Source: Pseudomonadota bacterium
Lineage (GTDB): Bacteria; Pseudomonadota; Gammaproteobacteria; Burkholderiales; Gallionellaceae
Direction: 5' to 3'
Length of the DNA: 6,586 bases
Assembly: GCA_021781695.1 (NCBI GenBank)
Contig: JAJXWG010000097.1
Coordinates: forward strand, 1 to 6,586
The position numbers and the translations under genes are program-made. The notes below the pieces were generated by a model. The model made no database searches. It was not told the origin of the DNA and was given only the letters and a program-made list of their open reading frames with translations. Positions 1 through 5,302 of the stretch are shown piece after piece. Each line of letters opens with the position of its first letter. Position 1 is the stretch's first letter.

Positions 1-496
1 ATAATGCAACCAGCGGCGCGAAGGCGAACACCATGATGGCATCGTTCAATGCAACCTGACTCAGGGTGAACATCGGTTCGCCATTCACCAGACGGCTCCA
101 GACGAACACCATCGCGGTGCAGGGAGCTGCCGCAAGCAGCACAAGTCCGGCAATGTAACTGTCTATTTCTGCGGCGGGCAAATAACGAAGAAACACATGC
201 CGGATGAAAAACCAGCCCAGGAACGCCATCGAAAACGGCTTGACCGCCCAGTTGATGAACAGTGTCACACCGATGCCGCGCCAATGTTTGCTCACCTCGT
301 GCAGCGCGCCAAAATCGATGCGCAGCAACATCGGGATGATCATTACCCAGATCAAAAGACCTACCGGCAGATTGACTTTTGCGATTTCCAGCCCGCCCAG
401 CCAGTGGAATGGCGCGGGCGCAATCTGTCCCAGCACCACACCGGCAACGATGCACAGGAAAACCCACAGGGTCAGATATCGCTCGAAAATACTCAT
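1..496 (-). CDS. acr3: Acr3-family arsenite efflux permease, N-terminal half (cut by window edge)
   Basis: An open frame of 165 codons starts at the ATG at 496-494 and is still open at base 2, so about half of a usual 340-370 residue Acr3 protein is present. The start is set by an AGAGGA Shine-Dalgarno (505-510 on the opposite strand) 8 bases upstream, overlapping the arsC stop. The protein is strongly hydrophobic with segments suitable for membrane helices at about residues 9-27, 43-59, 76-95 and 113-134. The signature APCTAMVFVWS at 125-134 carries the conserved cysteine (C126) that Acr3 transporters need for arsenite extrusion. Members of this family (BASS superfamily) sit in the inner membrane and export As(III), driven by the proton motive force. 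It is the last visible gene of arsR-arsC-acr3 and receives the product of ArsC. The signature and operon context together favour Acr3 over the unrelated ArsB permease. Confidence 0.93.
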   Translation of the reverse strand, partial: MSIFERYLTLWVFLCIVAGVVLGQIAPAPFHWLGGLEIAKVNLPVGLLIWVMIIPMLLRIDFGALHEVSKHWRGIGVTLFINWAVKPFSMAFLGWFFIRHVFLRYLPAAEIDSYIAGLVLLAAAPCTAMVFVWSRLVNGEPMFTLSQVALNDAIMVFAFAPLVAL

Positions 497-500
497 GCTT

Positions 501-998
501 TCAATCCTCTATGCGCCCGATTTCGGAAAGCTTGTCGCGCAGCACGAGCCTGTCCAGCTTTTCGATAGGCAGGCTCAGAAACAGCTGGATGCGCCGTGCC
601 AGTTGTTCCCCGGCTTTCTTGAATGCAGCCCGCCTTGCCTCTTCACCCTCGACATGCGCAGGATCGGGGATGCCCCAGTGCGCCGTTGCCGGCTTGCCCA
701 GCCACAGCGGGCAAGTTTCTCCGGCTGCGTTGTCGCACACGGTGAAGATGAAATCGAATTCCGGCGCACCGGGCACAGCGAACTCATCCCAGCTCTTGCT
801 GTAAAGCCCTTCTGTTCTGTATCCATTTTTATGCAGCCATTCAAGCGCGCCGGGATTCACCTTGCCTGCAGGCTTGCTGCCAGCACTGCAGGCATGGAAC
901 CTGCCTTTCCCCAAACTGTTGAACAGCACCTCGCCCAGTATGCTTCGCGCGGAATTGCCGGTGCACAGCACCAGCACGTTGTATTGTCTTTCACTCAT
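501..998 (-). CDS. arsC: Arsenate reductase, low-molecular-weight phosphatase fold
   Basis: This 165-residue protein reduces As(V) to As(III) in the cytoplasm. The anion-binding P-loop CTGNSAR at residues 12-18 is the CX5R motif with nucleophile C12 and R18. Two further cysteines, C88 and C96 (VCDNAAGETCP), are placed like the resolving cysteines of the thioredoxin-coupled type, and D112 in HWGIPDPA matches the family's general acid. The triad predicts a C12-C88-C96 disulfide relay regenerated by thioredoxin or a related thiol system; the actual electron donor cannot be told from sequence. It is not related to the glutaredoxin-type ArsC of enteric plasmids. The ATG at 998-996 has an AAGGAA site (1005-1010) 6 bases upstream, overlapping the arsR stop. 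It lies between arsR and acr3 in one operon. A tyrosine phosphatase role is less likely given the cysteines and the neighbours. Confidence 0.95.
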   Translation of the reverse strand: MSERQYNVLVLCTGNSARSILGEVLFNSLGKGRFHACSAGSKPAGKVNPGALEWLHKNGYRTEGLYSKSWDEFAVPGAPEFDFIFTVCDNAAGETCPLWLGKPATAHWGIPDPAHVEGEEARRAAFKKAGEQLARRIQLFLSLPIEKLDRLVLRDKLSEIGRIED

Positions 999-1008
999 TA
1001 TGAATTCC

Positions 1009-1332
1009 TTAAATCAAGTCACCAGGCGTCCTGCACGCCTCTATATTGCCGCCACAACAATTTTCTGTCAGATAACCCAGCATGCCGTTCATCACCGCAA
1101 AATTTGCTGAATAGAAGATGAACCTGCCTTCCTGTCGGCTTGCTATCAGTTCGGCATGGCTCAATGTCCTGAAATGGAAGGACAGGGTCGCGGGTGCGGC
1201 AGAGAGCCTTTCCGCAATCTGCCCTGCCGACATCCCCGCCTGCCCTGCTTCAACCAGCAGCCGGTAAATCGCAAGCCTGGTGGGCTGTGCCAATGCAGCC
1301 AGCGCCTTGACTGCCTGTTCGGAATTCATCAT
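1009..1332 (-). CDS. arsR: ArsR-family arsenite-responsive repressor
   Basis: A 107-residue ArsR/SmtB winged-helix repressor that should bind its own promoter and release on As(III). The DNA-binding part is clear: ALAQPTRLAIYRLL at about residues 12-26, a helix-turn-helix around 34-62 (MSAGQIAERLSAAPATLSFH) and a wing with GRFIFYS near 69-75. The classic ELCVC metal site in the recognition-helix region is absent. Instead cysteines lie near the C-terminus at C92, C93 and C100 (ENCCGGNIEAC), an arrangement resembling the Acidithiobacillus ferrooxidans type of ArsR, so a relocated As(III) site is inferred. Two adjacent ATGs (1332 and 1329) could start it; neither has a strong Shine-Dalgarno. The frame stays open to an ATG at 1431, but that start lies upstream of the promoter and adds sequence foreign to the family. 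It is the first gene of the operon, and its TAA at 1011-1009 is 10 bases before arsC. Confidence 0.93.
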   Translation of the reverse strand: MMNSEQAVKALAALAQPTRLAIYRLLVEAGQAGMSAGQIAERLSAAPATLSFHFRTLSHAELIASRQEGRFIFYSANFAVMNGMLGYLTENCCGGNIEACRTPGDLI

Positions 1333-1333
1333 C

Positions 1334-1361
1334 TGTCTATTTAATAATTGTTGAAATGACA
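1334..1361. promoter_or_regulatory. Probable ArsR operator (imperfect palindrome)
   Basis: A 28-bp imperfect inverted repeat with outer arms TGTC/GACA and an A/T-rich centre around AATAATTGTT matches its own reverse complement at 10 of 14 positions per half. It lies just before the arsR start and covers the predicted transcription start of the minus-strand promoter at 1367-1395. ArsR proteins bind such A/T-rich dyads and block initiation until arsenite is present. That this one is the operator is inferred from position and symmetry only. Confidence 0.6.
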
Positions 1362-1366
1362 AAACG

Positions 1367-1395
1367 ATTAGAACAGAAAAATCCCCGCTTTTCAA
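1367..1395 (-). promoter_or_regulatory. Sigma-70-type promoter of the ars operon
   Basis: Read on the minus strand, TTGAAA (1395-1390) and TCTAAT (1372-1367) are separated by exactly 17 bases, matching the sigma-70 consensus at four of six and five of six positions. Transcription should begin near 1360, giving a leader of roughly 28 nt to arsR that runs through the operator palindrome. Confidence 0.65.
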
Positions 1396-1422
1396 GTCTG
1401 CGGATTGCGGGCGAAAAATAAA

Positions 1423-1451
1423 CTGGCGCAAATCTTTTTAATCCGTATAAT
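1423..1451 (+). promoter_or_regulatory. Promoter of the DEAD-box helicase gene
   Basis: A perfect TATAAT -10 box lies at 1446-1451. The best-spaced -35 (CTGGCG, 1423-1428, 17-base spacer) matches TTGACA at only three positions, so the promoter may be moderate or helped by an activator. It is divergent from the ars promoter, with about 50 bases between the two -10/-35 sets. The predicted start near 1458 lies about 280 bases before the helicase ATG. Confidence 0.55.
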
Positions 1452-1460
1452 GCGCTTCGT

Positions 1461-1479
1461 TGCCGCAGACCTTGCGGCA
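1461..1479 (+). promoter_or_regulatory. Perfect hairpin at the 5' end of the leader
   Basis: TGCCGCA and TGCGGCA pair over 7 bp around the loop GACCT. It would lie within about the first 20 nt of the transcript, where such stems commonly protect mRNA from 5'-end-dependent decay or form part of a larger regulatory fold. No U-tract follows, so it is not an intrinsic terminator. Confidence 0.5.
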
Positions 1480-1539
1480 TGAGTTCATCGTTTCCGACCT
1501 ATCTCTCGTGCACTTACGCACCTGTCTAAAAAATTCTAT

Positions 1540-1558
1540 GTGATCCGAATTGGGTCAC
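1540..1558 (+). promoter_or_regulatory. Second leader hairpin
   Basis: GTGATCC (1540-1546) pairs with GGGTCAC (1552-1558) over 7 bp with one G-U wobble, closing the 5-nt loop GAATT. No U-run follows. Symmetry could also make it a protein-binding DNA dyad; its place inside the predicted transcript favours an RNA structure. The CRP-like arms TGTGA/TCAC are 11 bases apart rather than 6, so it is not a CRP site. Confidence 0.4.
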
Positions 1559-1713
1559 TCAGGGTTTTCCGGTTAGCAACGATGTTTTTTGCGCCGGTTG
1601 ATCCTCTGTCCGTACAACGGTCAGCTGCCTGCGTTTACTTTGGGAAGATTGCTTCTTCATTCCGGACTTGCGAACGGTCGCCTATGACCGCGCATGCCTT
1701 TATGGAGGATCGA

Positions 1714-1734
1714 CTCCCTTTGATTTAAAGGAAG
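1714..1734 (+). promoter_or_regulatory. Shine-Dalgarno and sequestering hairpin
   Basis: The Shine-Dalgarno AAAGGAAG (1727-1734) lies 5 bases before the helicase ATG and fixes the start at 1740. Its AAAGG pairs with CCTTT at 1717-1721 around the loop GATTT, and the pairing continues after one C-A mismatch (T1715-A1733, C1714-G1734). The ribosome site would therefore be partly hidden in the folded mRNA, which fits control by temperature, by the helicase itself or by translation through the stem. Confidence 0.5.
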
Positions 1735-1739
1735 CAACA

Positions 1740-3254
1740 ATGTCATTTGCAACACTGAATTTGAACCCATCCATCCTGAAAGCCATTGCCGATACAGGCT
1801 ACACGGAACCCACGCCTATCCAGGCACAGGCCATACCCGAAATCATCGACGGGCACGATCTGATGGCCTCCGCACAAACCGGAAGCGGCAAGACCGCCGC
1901 TTTTATCCTTCCTGCGCTAAATCGCCTGGCCACGCCCTCAGCGATGCCAGGCAAAGGACCGCGCGTGCTCGTGCTGACCCCGACACGCGAACTTGCCCAG
2001 CAGGTCTGCGATGCGGCAACGAAATACGGCAAGAACATGCGCTTCAAGATCATCAGCATACTGGGTGGCATGCCCTACCCGGTACAGAACCGTTTGCTGT
2101 CCAGCCACGTCGATATTCTGGTGGCAACACCCGGCCGTCTGATCGATCATCTGGAGCGCGGCCGCATCGACTTCTCCCGTCTTGAAATGCTGATTCTGGA
2201 TGAAGCGGATCGCATGCTGGACATGGGTTTCGTGGACGATGTCGAACGCATCGCCGCCGCCACACCCAACACGCGCCAGACGCTGCTGTTCTCGGCAACG
2301 CTGGAAGGCGTGGTCGGCAATCTGGCTTCACGCCTTTTGAAGACACCGAAGCGCATCAACGTCTCAGCTGCAAAAGACAAGCACGAAAATATCGAACAGC
2401 GCATGATGTTCGCCGATGACGTAGCGCACAAGAACAAGATGCTGAGCCACCTTCTGACCGACACCGAAGTCAACCAGGCGCTGGTGTTTACCGCCACCAA
2501 GCGCGATGCGGACGGCCTGGCCGATCAGCTCTCGGCGCAAGGCCATTCTGTTGCCGCCTTGCACGGCGACATGAGCCAGCGCGAGCGCAACCGCACGCTG
2601 CTCAACATGCGTAACGGCAACGTGCGCATACTGGTTGCAACCGATGTGGCGGCGCGCGGACTGGACGTTCGAGGTATCTCGCACGTGATCAATTTCGATC
2701 TGCCCAAGTTCGCTGAAGACTACGTGCACCGCATCGGCCGCACCGGACGCGGCGGATCAAGCGGCATCGCTATCTCGTTCGCGTCCAACCGCGACGCACA
2801 ATTGTTGAAGCGCATCGAGCGATACATAGAGCAAAGCATCAAGATGCACACCATAGAGGGACTTGAACCCAAGTACAAACTGCGCACAGGTCCTTCATCG
2901 GATCGTCCGCGCAGCGGCGCACCTCGCGGCGGATACGCCGGCAACCGCGGACCTTCAACGGGCTCGGGACAGGCTTACGGGAAGCGCCAGGACAACTTTG
3001 GCAATCGCAGTCCTTCGACAGGCCCAGGACAGGCTCGCGGTGCAGGCTACACGGATAGCCGTCCTGCCCGCAGCGAAGGTTTCGGTGGCCAGGCGCGCAC
3101 CGGATTTGCCGGTCAGCCACCGCGCGATCGCAGTTTCGGCTCGCGCAACGGCAACACAGCAGCACCACGCGGCGATCGCCAGGGTTTCGGCGCGCCGCGC
3201 AGCGAACGCACAGACCGCGGAAATTTCAACGGCAACCGCGGCAACAAGGCATAA
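1740..3254 (+). CDS. rhlE: RhlE-like DEAD-box ATP-dependent RNA helicase
   Basis: A 504-residue cytoplasmic RNA helicase that uses ATP to unwind short RNA duplexes, likely in ribosome assembly, mRNA turnover or cold adaptation. The motifs appear in order: Q-motif (F3, GYTEPTPIQ 20-28), Walker A AQTGSGKT 45-52, PTRELA 81-86, TPGR 130-133, DEAD 154-157, SAT 185-187, ATDVAARGLDV 300-310 and HRIGRTGR 330-337. The core ends near residue 382; the remaining 120 residues are a basic, disordered-looking tail rich in R, G, N and S, typical of the RhlE branch and expected to add RNA affinity. The ATG at 1740 has AAAGGAAG upstream and begins at the usual Q-motif distance; a TTG at 1668 in frame would add 24 unrelated residues. 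Two copies of a palindromic repeat encode PSTGSGQA and PSTGPGQA in the tail. It stands alone, divergent from arsR and convergent with rep. RhlE rather than another DEAD-box paralogue is inferred from core plus tail. Confidence 0.92.
   Translation: MSFATLNLNPSILKAIADTGYTEPTPIQAQAIPEIIDGHDLMASAQTGSGKTAAFILPALNRLATPSAMPGKGPRVLVLTPTRELAQQVCDAATKYGKNMRFKIISILGGMPYPVQNRLLSSHVDILVATPGRLIDHLERGRIDFSRLEMLILDEADRMLDMGFVDDVERIAAATPNTRQTLLFSATLEGVVGNLASRLLKTPKRINVSAAKDKHENIEQRMMFADDVAHKNKMLSHLLTDTEVNQALVFTATKRDADGLADQLSAQGHSVAALHGDMSQRERNRTLLNMRNGNVRILVATDVAARGLDVRGISHVINFDLPKFAEDYVHRIGRTGRGGSSGIAISFASNRDAQLLKRIERYIEQSIKMHTIEGLEPKYKLRTGPSSDRPRSGAPRGGYAGNRGPSTGSGQAYGKRQDNFGNRSPSTGPGQARGAGYTDSRPARSEGFGGQARTGFAGQPPRDRSFGSRNGNTAAPRGDRQGFGAPRSERTDRGNFNGNRGNKA
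2940..2980 (+). repeat. Repeat copy 1 within the helicase tail
   Basis: This 41-base unit matches 3000-3040 at 32 of 41 positions, exactly 60 bases apart, and encodes GNRGPSTGSGQAYG. Its palindromic core (GACCT...GGGAC) is decayed compared with copy 2. Confidence 0.65.
3000..3040 (+). repeat. Repeat copy 2 within the helicase tail, palindromic core
   Basis: The second 41-base unit encodes GNRSPSTGPGQARG. At its centre GTCCT (3010-3014) and AGGAC (3026-3030) form inverted arms around TCGACAGGCCC. From memory, this core resembles a short palindromic repeat (CCTTCGACAGGCTCAGGAC-like) scattered through many GC-rich bacterial genomes, mostly between genes. Here it is read in frame and adds Pro/Ser/Thr/Gly residues to a disordered tail. 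Confidence 0.6.
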
Positions 3255-3270
3255 CAGTAACTGTTCCGCA

Positions 3271-3302
3271 ATAAAAAAGCACGCTACGGCGTGCTTTTTT
3301 AT
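3271..3302. terminator. Symmetrical bidirectional intrinsic terminator
   Basis: GCACGC (3279-3284) and GCGTGC (3289-3294) form a perfect stem with a TACG tetraloop, flanked by A6 (3273-3278) and T6 (3295-3300). The whole block is a perfect palindrome apart from its loop, so it gives a stem plus U-tract on both strands. It lies 17 bases after the helicase stop and 16 bases beyond the rep stop, terminating both convergent genes. Confidence 0.93.
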
Positions 3303-3317
3303 TCCCGCATCCTAACG

Positions 3318-5294
3318 CTAGGGTTTGGCCAGCATGGCTTTGAGCCTGGCCAGCTTGTTCATGCCTTCATCCTTGCTCACTACAGCCTCCGCATGGACAC
3401 CGGCATGGACCAATTCGCTTTGCGGCATTTCTTCAAGGAACCGGCTGGGCTCGCATAGCGCCCAGTCACGGCCTTTGCGGCGGCGTTTGCAATAACTGAT
3501 CTGCAGGCTGCGTTCTGCCCGGGTAATGCCGACATACATCAGCCTGCGTTCTTCCTCTATGCCTTTTTCATCGCTGTCGCGAAACGGCAGGATATCTTCT
3601 TCAGCACCGACAATGAACACATGGGGAAACTCGAGCCCCTTGGCCGCATGCAGCGTGGACAAGGATACTGCATCGGGAACCTCGTCGCGCCCGTCTAACA
3701 TGTTGATCAGCGCGATGGTCTGCACCATCTCAAGCAGCGATTTTCCGTCGGCTTCGGCTTTGCGTTTCAGCCAGCCCGTGAAGTCGTCCACGTTTTTCCA
3801 TTTGACTTCCGCCTGCCTTGCCTCGAATGAGTCGTAAAGCCAGGCTTCATAGCCGATGGCGCGCAGCAATTCGTCCAGAAGCTCGCCACATGGCTCCTTG
3901 TCGGCACGCGCTTCGAGCCGGCTGATGAAACGGCAAAACACCATCAGGTCCTCATGCAGTCTTGGCGGCAGCAACTCATTCATCTCGGCCTCGAAAGCCG
4001 CCTCGAACAGGCTGATGTGGCGGGAACCTGCGAAGCTGCCCAGCTTTTCGAGTGTGGTATTGCCGATGCCGCGCTTGGGCGTGGTGATCGCGCGTATGAA
4101 GGCCGGATCATCGTCGGGGTTTGCGATGAGCCGCAAATAGGCGGTGATGTCCTTGATCTCGGATTTATCGAAAAATGATGTGCCTCCGCTTACCGTATAA
4201 GGCACGCGCTGGGCTCTCAACTGTTCCTCGAATGCGCGCGACAGATAATTGCTGCGATAAAGGATGGCGTAATCCGAAAAACGAGTTTGATGCTCAAGCT
4301 TGTGCGTGACGAGCTTCATCACCACACTCTCCGCCTCATGTTCATCGTCACGCGCCGCATAAATCCTGATCGCATCGCCGATGCCATGGTCGCTCCACAG
4401 CTTCTTCTCGAACACCTTGGTATTGTGATTGATGAGCTGATTGGCCACTTTCAGGATGCGCTGCGAGGAACGGTAATTCTGTTCCAGTTTGATCACCCGC
4501 AGCTGGCTGTAGTCATTTCTGAGATTGTGCAGATTCGCGATGCTCGCCCCGCGCCATGCATAGATGGCCTGGTCATCGTCGCCCACCGCAGTGAATGCGG
4601 CGCGCGTTCCTGCCAGGAGCCGGGTCAACTGATACTGGCAATCGTTGGTATCCTGATATTCATCTATCAGCAAATAGCGCAGCCGCTGCTGCCAGCGCGA
4701 GAGGGCTTCCGGATATTCCTTGAAGAGCAGCACCGGCAAATGGATCAGATCGTCGAAATCCATCGCCTGATAGGCGCGCAAGGTCTCCTGATAGCGCGCA
4801 TAGATGCGTGCATGAACCTCTGTCTCGGCACTGTCCGCCACTACCTGCCCGGGCGATATGAAAGCCGACTTCCAGTTGGATACCTGGGTCTGCATAGTCC
4901 GGATTTCCTGCTTGTCGCCCGAATTGGCAAGCTCGCTGAAAATCTTGAAGGTATCGCTGGAATCGAAAATCGAGAACTGCGGCTTGTATCCCAGGAGAGC
5001 GGCTTCCGCGCGCAGTATGTTCATGCCCAGCGAATGGAACGTGCTGACCACGAGACCCTTTGCATCCTTGCCCTGCAAAAGCGTGCCCACGCGTTCCTTC
5101 ATTTCGTTGGCAGCCTTGTTGGTGAAAGTGATCGCCGCGATGTTCTTCGCTTCATAACCGCATTCCTCAACGAGATACGCGATCTTGTGCGTGATCACGC
5201 GTGTCTTGCCGCTGCCGGCGCCTGCCAGCACCAGCAGCGGGCCGCCGAGATACATGGCCGCTTCCCTCTGTTCCGCATTGAGCTTGCTTAACAT
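3318..5294 (-). CDS. rep: ATP-dependent DNA helicase Rep (UvrD/Rep superfamily 1)
   Basis: A 658-residue 3'-5' single-strand translocase that helps replication forks pass protein roadblocks and restart. Motifs in order: AGAGSGKT (Walker A, 24-31), ITFTNKAANEM 55-65, TFHSLG 85-90, DEYQDT 211-216, GDDDQAIYAWRGA 238-250, LEQNYRS 270-276, TLHAAKGLEF 547-556 and VGITRA 588-593. GDDDQ, the CEPSRFLEEMPQ stretch and the ending LARLKAML resemble Rep more than UvrD or PcrA; length is close to the 673 residues of the E. coli protein. The ATG at 5294 puts LNAEQREA at the expected N-terminus; an ATG at 5354 is in frame but would overlap galE and add 20 unrelated residues. The only upstream Shine-Dalgarno-like AGGA is about 17 bases away, too far to be strong. 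The start lies 8 bases after the galE stop, so translational coupling to galE is likely. All catalytic motifs are intact. Confidence 0.93.
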   Translation of the reverse strand: MLSKLNAEQREAAMYLGGPLLVLAGAGSGKTRVITHKIAYLVEECGYEAKNIAAITFTNKAANEMKERVGTLLQGKDAKGLVVSTFHSLGMNILRAEAALLGYKPQFSIFDSSDTFKIFSELANSGDKQEIRTMQTQVSNWKSAFISPGQVVADSAETEVHARIYARYQETLRAYQAMDFDDLIHLPVLLFKEYPEALSRWQQRLRYLLIDEYQDTNDCQYQLTRLLAGTRAAFTAVGDDDQAIYAWRGASIANLHNLRNDYSQLRVIKLEQNYRSSQRILKVANQLINHNTKVFEKKLWSDHGIGDAIRIYAARDDEHEAESVVMKLVTHKLEHQTRFSDYAILYRSNYLSRAFEEQLRAQRVPYTVSGGTSFFDKSEIKDITAYLRLIANPDDDPAFIRAITTPKRGIGNTTLEKLGSFAGSRHISLFEAAFEAEMNELLPPRLHEDLMVFCRFISRLEARADKEPCGELLDELLRAIGYEAWLYDSFEARQAEVKWKNVDDFTGWLKRKAEADGKSLLEMVQTIALINMLDGRDEVPDAVSLSTLHAAKGLEFPHVFIVGAEEDILPFRDSDEKGIEEERRLMYVGITRAERSLQISYCKRRRKGRDWALCEPSRFLEEMPQSELVHAGVHAEAVVSKDEGMNKLARLKAMLAKP

Positions 5295-5302
5295 TGCAAC
5301 GG

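Larger units (their letters stand above)
1458..1739 (+). promoter_or_regulatory. Long structured 5' leader of the helicase mRNA
   Basis: About 280 bases lie between the predicted transcription start and the rhlE-like ATG and contain no gene-sized reading frame. The stretch holds a perfect 7-bp hairpin at 1461-1479, a second 7-bp hairpin at 1540-1558, a weaker one at 1675-1690 and a hairpin over the Shine-Dalgarno at 1714-1734. Long leaders with regulatory folding are known for bacterial cold-inducible genes, including DEAD-box helicase genes such as csdA/deaD. A comparable role here is inference. I do not recognise a named riboswitch or Rfam family. Confidence 0.5.

Noticed and set aside
204..1121. 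Long plus-strand open frame (305 codons) opposite the ars genes
   Set aside because: It lies antisense to arsR, arsC and acr3, all of which have clear motifs. Its translation has no recognisable domain and is a by-product of their codon composition.
1333..1431. N-terminal extension of ArsR from the ATG at 1431
   Set aside because: The extra 33 residues have no family counterpart, and the predicted promoter and operator lie inside this stretch.
1539..1558. CRP-like site TGTGA...TCAC
   Set aside because: The half-sites are 11 bases apart instead of 6, so it fits an RNA hairpin better than a CRP dyad.
1668..1739. N-terminal extension of the helicase from a TTG at 1668
   Set aside because: It adds 24 residues foreign to the family, has no Shine-Dalgarno, and a good one precedes the ATG at 1740.
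4287..5291. Long plus-strand open frame (334 codons) opposite rep
   Set aside because: The rep frame carries every helicase motif across this stretch. The antisense translation shows no domain and lacks a Shine-Dalgarno or promoter.
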